Source: Mariniphaga sp.
Lineage (GTDB): Bacteria; Bacteroidota; Bacteroidia; Bacteroidales; Prolixibacteraceae
Assembly: GCA_019429205.1 (NCBI GenBank)
Contig: JAHYIT010000009.1
Coordinates: 1 to 64,000, forward strand
Length of the DNA stretch: 64,000 nt
Direction: 5' to 3'
The notes beneath the pieces are model-generated. The model had not been told where the DNA came from, did no database searches, and was given only the letters and a program-made list of their open reading frames with translations. Both the position numbers and the translations under genes were made by a program. Positions 1 through 8,814 of the stretch are shown one piece after another; position 1 is the first letter of the stretch, and every line of letters starts with the position of its first letter.

Positions 1-487
1 TATCCGAAATATAGAACTCAGGTTTGTCCAAGACGGAATAGATTTTACGAACTATTTTCTTCAGAAAATCAAGGTTGCGTTCTTCTTTTGAGACCACCCG
101 TTCCCAATCCCACTGGTCAACATAAAGCGAGTGAATGTTGGTTAGCTCTTCATCCGGGCGTATGGCATTCATGTCGGTGTAAAGGCCGTATCCTTTTCCC
201 ATTTTCAGGTCGGCCAGCGCCATGCGCTTCCATTTGGCCAGCGACTGCACAATTTCAGCCACCTGGTCGTCCATTTCTTTCATGGGGAACGAAACCGGTC
301 GTTCGATACCGTTCAAATCGTCGTTAATTCCTGTTCCTTGTTTTACAAATAACGGCGCAGTAACCCTGCGCAATCTCAGCTCGGCTGCCAGGCTCAGCTG
401 GAAAAAATCTTTTATCAGTTTAATGGCCTGCTCGGTTTTATTTACATCTAAAACCGACCTGTAGTTTTTTGGAATAAATAATTTCAT
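1..487 (-). CDS. asnA: Aspartate-ammonia ligase (asparagine synthetase A), C-terminus cut by window edge
   Basis: This gene makes asparagine from aspartate, ammonia and ATP in the cytoplasm. The minus strand reads open from an ATG at 487 to the window edge, giving the first 162 codons of a protein that is about 330-345 residues long in the family. It begins MKLFIPKNYRSVLDV. Recognisable AsnA signatures are SLAKWKRMAL, LYTDMNAIRPDE and HSLYVDQWDWERV, which belong to the class II tRNA-synthetase-like fold. It is divergently oriented to the MFS gene, with a 195-bp shared upstream region that holds a good -7 element for this gene. No frameshift is visible in the part present. The identification is firm; the remaining half lies outside the window. 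Confidence 0.93.
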   Translation of the reverse strand, partial: MKLFIPKNYRSVLDVNKTEQAIKLIKDFFQLSLAAELRLRRVTAPLFVKQGTGINDDLNGIERPVSFPMKEMDDQVAEIVQSLAKWKRMALADLKMGKGYGLYTDMNAIRPDEELTNIHSLYVDQWDWERVVSKEERNLDFLKKIVRKIYSVLDKPEFYISD

Positions 488-534
488 TTTCTTCTATTTT
501 TTTGAATTTCTGTAATTTTCTTTTCAATTGCTTG

Positions 535-542
535 CAAAAATA
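535..542 (-). promoter_or_regulatory. Candidate -7 element of asnA
   Basis: On the minus strand this reads TATTTTTG, a full match to the Bacteroidota -7 consensus TAnnTTTG, about 48 nt upstream of the asnA start. A TTTC sits 18 nt further upstream, a weak -33 match. Predicted from sequence only. Confidence 0.5.
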
Positions 543-682
543 CAATTGTGATTGCAATTTGAAAGAAAAACTGATAAAATTTGCTCAAAATATTTCATTT
601 TATTTAAAATTCATAAAATATTGTAAAACTTCACTAAGTTTTCATTTCTTTTTGATTTCTATTTTTACAGCTCAATTTTAAT

Positions 683-1855
683 ATGGCTCAGTTCAGTAAA
701 AATATTGCACGTTTATACGGAATTAAAATCTCGAAATGGTTTAACCTGGTGATGCCAGTTGTTGTGCTGTTTTACCAGGACAACGGCATGGGCATGCATG
801 AAATTTTTATTCTGAAATCAATTTATTCACTGGCCATAGTTGCACTCGAACTTCCCTCTGGTTGGATGGCCGATGTGTGGGGACGCAAAAAAACATTACT
901 CCTTGGAGCAGTTTTGGGAAGCGCCGGATTTTTGATGTACAGCTTTTCTTATGGGTTTTGGGCTTTTGTGACGGCTGAAATAGTTTTGGGCGCCGGCCAT
1001 TCCTTTGTTTCAGGTGCAGATTCGGCCATGCTTTACGAAAGCCTGAAAGCCGACAAAAAATCAGACCAGTATGTAAAGCACGAAGGACGCATTACATCAA
1101 CCGGAAATTTTGCCGAAGCTTTTGCCGGAATTGCCGCCGGATTTTTGGCTGCCATTAGTTTGCGCACCCCGTTTTATTTTCAGTTTGTGGTGGCTACTTT
1201 GGCTATCCCGGCTGCACTAACTTTAAAAGAGCCTCTGGTTCAGGCCACTGCACAAATGCACTCGATAAAGCAAATGGCGCTTACCATCAAAAACACCCTG
1301 TGGAAAGAAACAGATTTGAGAGTGGCCATTTTGCTATCGGCTGCAACCGGCACGGCAACCCTCACTTTTGCGTGGCTGGTGCAACCTTTTTTTAAAGCCA
1401 TCGGTTTGCCGGTGGAATGGTTTGGCATTTTATGGACGGCACTGAACCTGAGTGTGGGTGTTTCGTCGGCCTTTGCATTTCGGTTCGAAGGCAGGTTAAA
1501 CAGGCGAAAAGAAGTGTTTTTTATTATTCTGCTTTTAACATTGGGATATTTGTTATCGGGCATGACAATCTTATACGAAGGACTAATTTTTCTTTTTGTA
1601 TTTTATCTCGTTCGCGGTTTGGCCACAGTGGTTTTTAAAAATTATATAAATCTTTATACGCCAAACGAAATAAGGGCCACCATTTTATCTGTCCGGAATT
1701 TTATTATCCGTATTAGTTTTGCAGTAATCGGACCGCTGCTGGGCTGGATGACTGACCATATCAGCTTGAAAATGGCATTTATACTTGCCGGAGTTATCTA
1801 TTTTGGGGCGGCTGTTGCAGCAGCCTGGCCCTGGTTGAAGCGAAAGAGACAATAG
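683..1855 (+). CDS. MFS transporter
   Basis: A 390-residue integral membrane protein with about 12 hydrophobic helices, typical in length for the major facilitator superfamily. The loop 2-3 signature is visible as GWMADVWGRKKTLL near residue 65, with an acidic and a basic cluster as in motif A. The C-terminus (WLKRKRQ) is positively charged, as expected for a cytoplasmic tail. It is probably a drug/H+ antiporter-like exporter, but no residue fixes the substrate. It stands alone: asnA is divergent upstream, and tex follows after 62 bp with its own promoter-like element. Nothing links it to the pectin genes further along. Confidence 0.8.
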   Translation: MAQFSKNIARLYGIKISKWFNLVMPVVVLFYQDNGMGMHEIFILKSIYSLAIVALELPSGWMADVWGRKKTLLLGAVLGSAGFLMYSFSYGFWAFVTAEIVLGAGHSFVSGADSAMLYESLKADKKSDQYVKHEGRITSTGNFAEAFAGIAAGFLAAISLRTPFYFQFVVATLAIPAALTLKEPLVQATAQMHSIKQMALTIKNTLWKETDLRVAILLSAATGTATLTFAWLVQPFFKAIGLPVEWFGILWTALNLSVGVSSAFAFRFEGRLNRRKEVFFIILLLTLGYLLSGMTILYEGLIFLFVFYLVRGLATVVFKNYINLYTPNEIRATILSVRNFIIRISFAVIGPLLGWMTDHISLKMAFILAGVIYFGAAVAAAWPWLKRKRQ

Positions 1856-1889
1856 AACAGTTTAGCAGGCTTTCCACAAAATATCTTTT

Positions 1890-1897
1890 TACCTTTG
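1890..1897 (+). promoter_or_regulatory. Candidate -7 element of tex
   Basis: TACCTTTG matches TAnnTTTG exactly and lies 20 nt before the tex start codon at 1918, implying a very short 5' leader. The -33 region is not convincing. Confidence 0.5.
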
Positions 1898-1917
1898 TTC
1901 AACAAAACAAAAATGGA

Positions 1918-4053
1918 ATGAATCCACATATTCTTGAAATCATAGCCCAACAGCTAAGGGTAAAAAATAACCAGGTAAAAAATACACTGGAACTGTTGAA
2001 CGAAGGCGCTACCGTTCCATTCATTTCGCGGTACCGGAAAGAGCGAACCGGAAGTCTCGATGAAGTGCAGGTGCTTCAGATTAAAGAGTTGGGAGAAAAA
2101 TTTAATGAACTGGAAAAACGCAGGGAAACGGTTCTGAAAACCATAAAAGAACAGGAAAATCTTACTCCTGAATTGAAGGATCGGATTGAAAACTGCTACG
2201 ATCCGGTGGAATTGGAAGACATTTACCTGCCATACAAACCTAAACGGCGAACCAAAGCTACCATTGCACGCGAACGTGGACTTGAACCGCTGGCCAAAAT
2301 CATAATAAAACAGTTTGAACGCGATCCTGAATCGCGTGCTGCCGTTTTCCTGAATGAAGACGTGGAAACAGTTGAAGATGCCCTTTCCGGCGCCCGCGAT
2401 ATTATGGCCGAGTGGATAAGCGAAAATGAAAAAGCCCGGAATATTGTGCGGCGTGAGTTTGAAAGAAATGCAGCAATTGCTTCGAAAGTGGTTAAAGGAA
2501 AAGAGGACGAAGCCGAAAAATACCGCGATTATTTCGACTGGAATGAGCCGCTGAAAAAATGTCCGTCGCACAGGCTGCTGGCCATGCGCCGTGGTGAAAA
2601 CGAAGGTTTTTTAAGGGTTTCGGTAAAACCGGACGAAACCAAGCCGCTGGAAAACCTCACACGATTTTTTGTAAAAGGGAACAATGCCAGTGCGCAGCAG
2701 GTTGAACTGGCCGTAAAAGACAGTTTCAAGCGGCTGATTGAACCTTCCATTGAAACTGAATTTGCAGCCCTTTCAAAAGAAAAAGCCGACGAGGAAGCCA
2801 TCAAAGTTTTTGCTGAAAACCTGCGGCAATTGCTGCTGGCCCCGCCGCTGGGGCAAAAACGGATTCTGGCCATCGACCCAGGTTACCGCACCGGTTGCAA
2901 AGTGGTGTGTCTCGACGAACAGGGAAACCTGTTGCACAATGACACTATTTATCCGCACAAACCACAGGAAGACAGAAAAATGGCCGCTAAAAAACTAAGC
3001 TCCATGGTTGAAGTTTATAAAATTGAAGCCCTGGCCATTGGAAACGGAACGGCCAGTCGTGAAACGGAGGCTTTTGTAAAAAAGCTGCGTTACAACCGGG
3101 AAATCAGAGTGTATGTTGTAAGCGAAGACGGCGCTTCTGTTTATTCGGCATCATCTGTTGCAAGACAGGAATTTCCGCAATACGATGTTACGGTGCGCGG
3201 AGCAATTTCCATTGGCCGGCGATTGATGGATCCGCTGGCCGAGCTGGTAAAAATCGACCCGAAAAGTATTGGTGTGGGTCAGTACCAGCACGATGTGGAT
3301 CAGAAAAAACTGAAAAACAGCCTCGATTCAGTAGTGGAACTGAGCGTGAACGCGGTGGGCGTAAACCTGAATACGGCCAGCCAGCATTTACTCACCTACA
3401 TTTCGGGGCTTGGCCCGCAATTGGCGCAAAACATTGTGGATTACCGCAAAAAAAACGGCTTGTTTAAATCGCGCGAAGAGCTGAAAAAAGTAGCACGGAT
3501 GGGACCCAAAGCCTTCGAACAGGCGGCCGGATTCTTACGTATTCCCGAAGCGGAAAATCCGTTGGACAACTCGGCTGTGCACCCTGAATCGTACCACATT
3601 GTGCAACAAATGGCTGCCGATTTAAATGGAGAACTAACTGATTTGGTGCGGAATGAAGAACGGGTTTCAAAAATCGATCTCACAAAATATGTAACCGCAG
3701 AAATTGGATTGCCCACTTTAAACGACATCAAAAACGAACTGCTAAAACCCGGACGCGATCCGCGAAAACCCATCAAGGTTTTTGAGTTTGCCGAAGGAAT
3801 TTTTTCCATTGAAGACCTGAAAGAAGGCATGGTTTTGCCGGGAATTGTAAATAACATTACCAAATTTGGCGCTTTTGTGGATGTTGGCGTAAAACAATCG
3901 GGACTCATTCACATTTCGGAACTGGCCGACCGGTTTATTTCTGATCCCAACGAAATTGTTAAACTGCACCAGCACATTAAAGTGCGGGTAAAAGAGGTGG
4001 ACGTTTCCAGAAAACGCATTCAGCTTTCGTTAAAAGGTGTAGAACAAGGGTAA
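1918..4053 (+). CDS. tex: Tex-family RNA-binding transcription accessory protein
   Basis: A 711-residue cytoplasmic nucleic-acid-binding protein, slightly shorter than the usual 720-780. Domains in order are the Tex N-terminal helical region (about 1-200), a YqgF/RNase H-like fold beginning at ILAIDPGYRTGCKVV near residue 318, a helix-hairpin-helix segment containing NTASQHLLTYISGLGP near 485, and a C-terminal S1 domain (about 635-710) with FGAFVDVGVKQSGLIHISEL. Family members bind RNA and influence transcription and mRNA handling. The start at 1918 is supported by the -7 element just upstream; an earlier ATG at 1914 hits a stop after two codons. It is a single gene with no operon partner. 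Confidence 0.92.
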   Translation: MNPHILEIIAQQLRVKNNQVKNTLELLNEGATVPFISRYRKERTGSLDEVQVLQIKELGEKFNELEKRRETVLKTIKEQENLTPELKDRIENCYDPVELEDIYLPYKPKRRTKATIARERGLEPLAKIIIKQFERDPESRAAVFLNEDVETVEDALSGARDIMAEWISENEKARNIVRREFERNAAIASKVVKGKEDEAEKYRDYFDWNEPLKKCPSHRLLAMRRGENEGFLRVSVKPDETKPLENLTRFFVKGNNASAQQVELAVKDSFKRLIEPSIETEFAALSKEKADEEAIKVFAENLRQLLLAPPLGQKRILAIDPGYRTGCKVVCLDEQGNLLHNDTIYPHKPQEDRKMAAKKLSSMVEVYKIEALAIGNGTASRETEAFVKKLRYNREIRVYVVSEDGASVYSASSVARQEFPQYDVTVRGAISIGRRLMDPLAELVKIDPKSIGVGQYQHDVDQKKLKNSLDSVVELSVNAVGVNLNTASQHLLTYISGLGPQLAQNIVDYRKKNGLFKSREELKKVARMGPKAFEQAAGFLRIPEAENPLDNSAVHPESYHIVQQMAADLNGELTDLVRNEERVSKIDLTKYVTAEIGLPTLNDIKNELLKPGRDPRKPIKVFEFAEGIFSIEDLKEGMVLPGIVNNITKFGAFVDVGVKQSGLIHISELADRFISDPNEIVKLHQHIKVRVKEVDVSRKRIQLSLKGVEQG

Positions 4054-4136
4054 ATATATTTTACAATATCAGGAGTTTTTTTCAGCCAGAATTTAATATT
4101 ATACTAAAAACGGGATAAATTTATACATTTATGTAA

Positions 4137-4235
4137 GTTGGCAAAAAGCAATTGGTCCCGAGTAATCGGGAGCAAGTCCTTTTGCCAACTGCACTTTTGC
4201 TCCCGAATGCTCGGGACCAACTAAATTTGGTTGGC
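4137..4235. repeat. Nested inverted-repeat intergenic element (REP/MITE-like)
   Basis: This lies in the 354-bp gap between tex and pntAA. Two 24-nt arms, 4152-4175 and 4197-4220, are near-perfect inverted copies of each other. Each arm is itself a palindrome: TCCCGA-GTAA-TCGGGA at 4156-4171 and TCCCGA-ATGC-TCGGGA at 4201-4216. A further pair, GTTGGCAAAA (4137-4146) and TTTTGCCAAC (4180-4189), encloses the first arm. The layout resembles a dispersed palindromic repeat. A 62-codon frame across it on the minus strand is judged non-coding. Confidence 0.7.
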
Positions 4236-4339
4236 ACATTTTATCCCATGCGAAGTATAGAAAGCATTTATATGAATTGGTCTTAAAATATTTAGGATAA
4301 AAGTTAAATTTTCCCAAAAAATATTTTTAAAAATATACC

Positions 4340-4355
4340 CCGTTAACGTTAACGG
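4340..4355. promoter_or_regulatory. Perfect 16-bp palindrome, candidate operator of the pnt operon
   Basis: CCGTTAACGTTAACGG is a perfect palindrome centred 22-23 bp upstream of a TAnnTTTG element. It would overlap the -33 region, a position typical of a repressor site. The regulator is unknown. Confidence 0.5.
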
Positions 4356-4369
4356 TAAATAAAATTTAT

Positions 4370-4377
4370 TAGCTTTG
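4370..4377 (+). promoter_or_regulatory. Candidate -7 element of pntAA
   Basis: TAGCTTTG matches TAnnTTTG exactly, 30 nt before the pntAA start at 4408. It sits immediately downstream of the 4340-4355 palindrome. Confidence 0.6.
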
Positions 4378-4407
4378 CACTTAAAATTCATCTAAATCAA
4401 AATATTT

Positions 4408-5538
4408 ATGATTCTTGGTTTATTAAAAGAGCATGGCAACGAAACCCGTGTTGCTTTATTACCAGACATTGCACAAAACCTTACTGAACTTAAAGTGGAG
4501 GTTTTGGTGGAACAATCAGCCGGTGAAAAAGCATTCGCATCTGATTCAGATTATAAGGAAGCAGGTGCTGCAGTGGTTTCCCGAAAAGAAATTTTCGAAA
4601 AGGCAGAGGTGTTGTTACAAATTCAACCACCTGCCGTAGAAGATGTGAAAAACCTGAAAAATTCCCAGGTTTGGATTAGTGCATTTAATCCGCTATGGGA
4701 AACTGACCTGGTAAAAACATTCAGAAAAAATGGAATTACAACGTTCAGTCTCGATTCCATCCCGCGCACCTCAAGGGCACAGGCTATGGACATTCTTTCG
4801 TCGATGGCAACCGTTGCAGGCTACAAAGCCACACTTGAAGCTGCATTAAGATTACCTACCTTCTTCCCTATGTTTATGACGGCTGCCGGAACCATACGGC
4901 CCGCAAACGTATTGATTTTGGGCGCTGGAGTTGCAGGATTGCAAGCTGTGGCTACCGCCCGGAAACTGGGCGCCCAGGTTTATGTATTCGATGTTCGCTC
5001 TGCTGTTAAGGAAGAAGTAAAAAGTTTGGGAGGTAAATTTGTTGAAGTGGAAGGTGCCACTGAGGATAAAGATGCCGGTGGATATGCTGTTGAGCAAACC
5101 GAAGAGTATAAAAAGAAACAGCAGGAAGCCATTGATGCGCAGGCTGTAAAATCTGATGTGATTATATGCACAGCACAAATTCCCGGGCGAAAAGCCCCGT
5201 TGCTGGTTTCAAAAGATACGGTTGAAAAAATGAAAAAGGGTGCCGTTATCGTTGACCTGGCAGCATCGTCAGGAGGAAACTGCGAAGTGACCAAAAACGA
5301 TGAAGTTGTTCAATTCCAGGGAAAAACCATTATCGGGCAATCGAATTACCCGGCACAAACTCCGCTTGATGCCAGCCGTATGTTTGGCAAGAATGTATTT
5401 AACTTCTTAAAGCTTATTATCGGCGAAGAAGGTGCATTGAATCTCAATTTTGAAGATGAAATTGTAAAAGGAACCTGTATCACACATAAAGGCGAACTTT
5501 ATAATGAACGTGTAAAATCAGTTATAGAAAACAACTAA
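4408..5538 (+). CDS. pntAA: NAD(P) transhydrogenase subunit alpha part 1
   Basis: A 376-residue NAD(H)-binding domain I of the proton-translocating transhydrogenase, which couples hydride transfer between NADH and NADP+ to proton movement across the inner membrane. The N-terminal half resembles alanine dehydrogenase (starts MILGLLKEHGNETRVALLP). The Rossmann dinucleotide site is GAGVAGLQAVATARKLGA near residue 173, followed by an acidic strand end VYVFDVR. The membrane helices found in two-subunit PntA are absent and are supplied by the next gene, so this is the split three-subunit arrangement known from Rhodospirillum. First gene of pntAA-pntAB-pntB, with an 11-bp gap to the next. Confidence 0.94.
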   Translation: MILGLLKEHGNETRVALLPDIAQNLTELKVEVLVEQSAGEKAFASDSDYKEAGAAVVSRKEIFEKAEVLLQIQPPAVEDVKNLKNSQVWISAFNPLWETDLVKTFRKNGITTFSLDSIPRTSRAQAMDILSSMATVAGYKATLEAALRLPTFFPMFMTAAGTIRPANVLILGAGVAGLQAVATARKLGAQVYVFDVRSAVKEEVKSLGGKFVEVEGATEDKDAGGYAVEQTEEYKKKQQEAIDAQAVKSDVIICTAQIPGRKAPLLVSKDTVEKMKKGAVIVDLAASSGGNCEVTKNDEVVQFQGKTIIGQSNYPAQTPLDASRMFGKNVFNFLKLIIGEEGALNLNFEDEIVKGTCITHKGELYNERVKSVIENN

Positions 5539-5549
5539 AAATACCTGGT

Positions 5550-5864
5550 ATGGAACAAATTTTACAGTATTTTTTCGAATACAAAGAAGCCATTTTTATT
5601 ATCGCACTATCCATTTTTTTGGGTATTGAAGTGATTTCCAACGTCCCCGCAGTGCTGCATACCCCGCTCATGTCGGGTGCCAATGCCATTAGCGGTGTAA
5701 TTATTATTGGAGGAATCATCCTGGTTGGCCACGCCGATCTTTCCGGATTTTCACTGGAACTGGTGCTTGGAATTCTGGCACTCATTTTTGGAACGCTTAA
5801 CGTGGTGGGCGGTTTTGCCGTTACCGACAGGATGCTCGAAATGTTTAAAAAGAAAAAAAAGTAG
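5550..5864 (+). CDS. pntAB: NAD(P) transhydrogenase subunit alpha part 2
   Basis: A 104-residue membrane protein with three hydrophobic segments, the small transmembrane part of split transhydrogenase alpha. The segment ISNVPAVLHTPLMSGANAISG near residues 29-49 carries the conserved HTPLMSGANA signature of this subunit. It ends in a lysine-rich tail (FKKKKK), consistent with a cytoplasmic C-terminus. It is packed between pntAA (11 bp) and pntB (6 bp), so translational coupling is likely. Together with PntB it forms the proton channel. Confidence 0.94.
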   Translation: MEQILQYFFEYKEAIFIIALSIFLGIEVISNVPAVLHTPLMSGANAISGVIIIGGIILVGHADLSGFSLELVLGILALIFGTLNVVGGFAVTDRMLEMFKKKKK

Positions 5865-5870
5865 GAAATC

Positions 5871-7310
5871 ATGGATAAAGGAATAACATTACTGAATGTA
5901 GCCGGTTTTACAGTTGGCGATACATTACTTGAATTAAGCTACCTGGTTTCAGCGTTGCTGTTTGTTGTTGGATTAAAAATGCTTTCACACCCCGAAACTG
6001 CCCGCCGTGGAAACCTTTGGGCATTTGGCGGCATGGCCCTGGCCATGCTGACAACCATCTTGCTGCATAAAGACGGTGAAGGGAAAGGCATTTCATTAAC
6101 CAATATATGGATTATTCTGGCAGCAATTGGTGTTGGTGCAGCCATTGGATGGATGGTGGCCCGAAGAGTAAAAATGACAGCCATGCCGCAATTGGTATCA
6201 TTGTTCAATGCCACGGGTGGCGGCGCTTCTATGCTGGTTGCATTGCTGGAATATCCGGCCGCAGCAGCAGGCGATGTCGGATCCATTATTGTGACGGTTT
6301 TGGGATTAATTATAGGTTCAATTGCATTCAGCGGTAGTTTAATTGCCTTCGGAAAACTCGACGGACGTGTTGGGGATATTATGAAACCATTTATGACCTA
6401 CATCAATCTGGTATTAATGGTTTTAACGTTCGGTTTGGGAGCATATATTGTAGCCTCCCCCAACCCACCAACTGAAATGGGTTGGGCCATTTACGCTTTG
6501 TTTGGACTTTCACTGGTTTACGGTGTTATGTTTGTTATGCCCATTGGCGGCGCCGATATGCCGGTTGTTATTTCCCTGCTGAACTCTTTTACCGGGATTG
6601 CAGCCGCCATGGCCGGTTTTATATACAATAACCAGGCAATGATTTTGGGCGGTATTCTGGTTGGCGCAGCCGGTATGATTCTTACATTACTTATGTGCAA
6701 AGCCATGAACCGCTCACTCATCAACGTAATTATTGGTTCTTTTGGCGGAGGTGTTTCGGCTGCCGGAGGCGAACAGGGAACCATTAAGGAAATTACTCTG
6801 AGCGATGCTGCCGTGTTGCTGAGTTATTCCCAACGGATAGTAATCATTCCGGGTTACGGACTTGCAGTTGCACAGGCACAACATATTACTCAGGAATTGG
6901 AGGAATTGCTCGAAGGCAAGGATGTAGATGTTAAATATGCCATCCATCCGGTGGCAGGTCGTATGCCCGGTCACATGAACGTATTGCTGGCCGAAGCCGA
7001 TGTTCCTTATGAAAAACTGGTTGAAATGGACGATATCAACCCGGATATGCCCAACGTGGATGTGGCCATTGTGGTTGGCGCCAACGATGTGGTAAACCCG
7101 GCAGCTTACAACGACCCGGGAAGCCCGATTTACGGTATGCCGATTATTGATGCCCACCTGGCCAAAAACATCATTATTATGAAACGAGGCATGGGGAAAG
7201 GCTATGCAGGCATTGAAAATGAACTGTTCTTTAACGACAAAACCCGAATGTTGTTCGGCGATGCTAAAAATTCCATTCAAAAACTGGTTACCGAAATAAA
7301 AACCATGTAG
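5871..7310 (+). CDS. pntB: NAD(P) transhydrogenase subunit beta
   Basis: A 479-residue subunit with about nine transmembrane helices (1-300) followed by the NADP(H)-binding domain III (about 300-479). The NADP site shows IIPGYGLAVAQAQH near residue 324, and the distal loops VVGANDVVNPAAYNDPGSPIYGMP and MKRGMGKGYAGIENELF are characteristic. It completes the transhydrogenase and supplies NADPH. The stop is followed by a clear terminator at 7333. Nothing is unusual in length or key residues. Confidence 0.95.
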   Translation: MDKGITLLNVAGFTVGDTLLELSYLVSALLFVVGLKMLSHPETARRGNLWAFGGMALAMLTTILLHKDGEGKGISLTNIWIILAAIGVGAAIGWMVARRVKMTAMPQLVSLFNATGGGASMLVALLEYPAAAAGDVGSIIVTVLGLIIGSIAFSGSLIAFGKLDGRVGDIMKPFMTYINLVLMVLTFGLGAYIVASPNPPTEMGWAIYALFGLSLVYGVMFVMPIGGADMPVVISLLNSFTGIAAAMAGFIYNNQAMILGGILVGAAGMILTLLMCKAMNRSLINVIIGSFGGGVSAAGGEQGTIKEITLSDAAVLLSYSQRIVIIPGYGLAVAQAQHITQELEELLEGKDVDVKYAIHPVAGRMPGHMNVLLAEADVPYEKLVEMDDINPDMPNVDVAIVVGANDVVNPAAYNDPGSPIYGMPIIDAHLAKNIIIMKRGMGKGYAGIENELFFNDKTRMLFGDAKNSIQKLVTEIKTM

Positions 7311-7332
7311 GCGGAAAAAAATTTAATATAGA

Positions 7333-7359
7333 AGCTCTGCATTTGCAGGGCTTTTTTTT
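7333..7359 (+). terminator. Rho-independent terminator of the pnt operon
   Basis: The stem AGCTCTGC (7333-7340) pairs with GCAGGGCT (7345-7352, one G-U pair) across a 4-nt loop, followed by a run of T residues to 7359. It lies 23 nt past the pntB stop. Confidence 0.85.
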
Positions 7360-7438
7360 CGCCTGTAAATAAATTTAATTTTGTCAAAAACCAAAACCCA
7401 ACTATATTGCGTGGTTTATTATAAACATTGTATATTCA

Positions 7439-8581
7439 ATGCCAGAAAAAATTAAAACCCGCTTTGCACCGGCCGAGCGAGCTGATTATGCTCAAATAAA
7501 AGGAGATGCCCAATTATTTGAAAATAATATCATACTGAATATAATCGCAAATGCCGTTTCCTCCATGTTGGTTATTTTAAACCAGCAAAGGCAAATTATT
7601 TATGCCAACAAATTATTCCTTGATTTTTTAGATGTTACAAACAGTCACGCGGTTTTAGGAAAAAGGCCTGGGGAGGCAGTAAATTGTATTCATGCATTTG
7701 CAGAAGAAGGTGGGTGCGGCACAAGCGAATTTTGCCGTACATGCGGGGCAATTGGTGCCATTCTTGAATCGCAAATGGGAAAAAAATCGGAAAAGGAATG
7801 CCGGATTGTTACTTGCTCACAAGATGCGCTCGATTTACGTGTTACTGCAACGCCATATACCGATGAAAATGGAGAATATACCATTTATGCCCTACATGAC
7901 ATCAGCCACGAAAAACGACGGGAAATCCTCGAAAGGGTTTTCTTTCATGATGTATTGAATAGTGCCGGAGGTATTTCGGGACTTTCTTCAATCCTTCAGG
8001 ATGTAAATGACTCCGGAGATATGAAAAAAATTGCAAAAACAATAAACAGGGCTGCCAACAACATGGTTGATGAAATCCAAGCTCAGCGACAGATAATTGC
8101 AGCAGAAAGAGGCAACCTTGAACCGGTTTTATCGTTTACAACTTCAATGACTTTGCTAAATGATGTGGCAGATCTTTTTTCAAAACATGAAATTATTAAG
8201 GATAAAGAACTTTATATCAGTGAATATCTCGCTGATATCTCAATTTACACTGATCCGGTAATTTTAAGAAGAATTTTAGGTAACATGGTTAAAAATGCTT
8301 TGGAGGCATCACCCTCAAAAGCTACTGTTTCGCTTTCGTTTCACGAAAACAAAGATTCCATACAATTTTCGGTACACAACAGTACCTGGATTGAACGGAA
8401 GGTTCAATTACAACTTTTTAAACGTTCATTTTCAACCAAAGGAACTGGACGGGGAATCGGTTCATACAGCATGAAACTGTTTGGAGAAAAATACCTGAAA
8501 GGAAAAGTGTGGTTTCAAAGTTCTCCGGAAAACGGTACTACTTTTTTTATTGCTGTTCCCAAAAAATTGAATTTAAAGTAA
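7439..8581 (+). CDS. Orphan PAS-domain sensor histidine kinase with Cys-rich motif
   Basis: A 380-residue soluble kinase without membrane segments. A PAS domain covers about residues 30-155 and contains an unusual cysteine cluster, CIHAFAEEGGCGTSEFCRTCG, spanning about 82-102. A phosphoacceptor region follows with ERVFFHDVLNSAGG near 162, in which the His of FFHD is the likely site. The HATPase region has an N box ILGNMVKNALEAS near 278 and a glycine-rich lid STKGTGRGIGSYSMKLF near 335. No response regulator or other effector gene adjoins it. A weak TTTG / TATATTGC promoter pair (7380-7383, 7403-7410, 19-bp spacer) precedes it. The signal sensed is unknown; redox or metal sensing is inferred from the cysteines. 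Confidence 0.82.
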   Translation: MPEKIKTRFAPAERADYAQIKGDAQLFENNIILNIIANAVSSMLVILNQQRQIIYANKLFLDFLDVTNSHAVLGKRPGEAVNCIHAFAEEGGCGTSEFCRTCGAIGAILESQMGKKSEKECRIVTCSQDALDLRVTATPYTDENGEYTIYALHDISHEKRREILERVFFHDVLNSAGGISGLSSILQDVNDSGDMKKIAKTINRAANNMVDEIQAQRQIIAAERGNLEPVLSFTTSMTLLNDVADLFSKHEIIKDKELYISEYLADISIYTDPVILRRILGNMVKNALEASPSKATVSLSFHENKDSIQFSVHNSTWIERKVQLQLFKRSFSTKGTGRGIGSYSMKLFGEKYLKGKVWFQSSPENGTTFFIAVPKKLNLK

Positions 8582-8814
8582 CAACCTCGGGAAATATCTT
8601 CCGGTATCCCTGATTATAGTCCCAGTTTTCTAATGCACCTGAACATTGATCAACCTTATATAGTTTTATCAAAAACTGGTCATTGAAGTCTTAAATTTAC
8701 TGACGGAATCAACCAATGCTGTTGAATGGAAATATAGCCCGCAAAATGAGAATTCCAAACCCCTAAAATTGCGATACTGTTTATATTTTTATCACGAAAT
8801 TAATATTCTTAAAA

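Noticed and set aside
1954-2571. 205-codon frame antisense to tex
   Set aside because: Phe- and Asn-rich translation typical of a shadow of a real gene; tex itself is well supported on the other strand.
4129-4317. 62-codon frame on the minus strand across the tex-pnt gap
   Set aside because: It is drawn mostly from the inverted-repeat element, has no recognisable features, and its sequence is explained by the palindromes.
4307-4319. TTTTCCCAAAAA near the pnt promoter, similar to half of the PUL operator
   Set aside because: Only one half, no second repeat or GGG partner, and the gene is housekeeping.
6714-7280. 188-codon frame antisense to pntB
   Set aside because: No motif, start or upstream signal; pntB domain III motifs occupy the plus strand.
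8622-8679. CCAGTTTT / AAAACTGG inverted repeat after the histidine kinase gene
   Set aside because: Arms are 42 bp apart with no T run; too weak to call a terminator or site. Otherwise I see nothing in this 233-bp gap.
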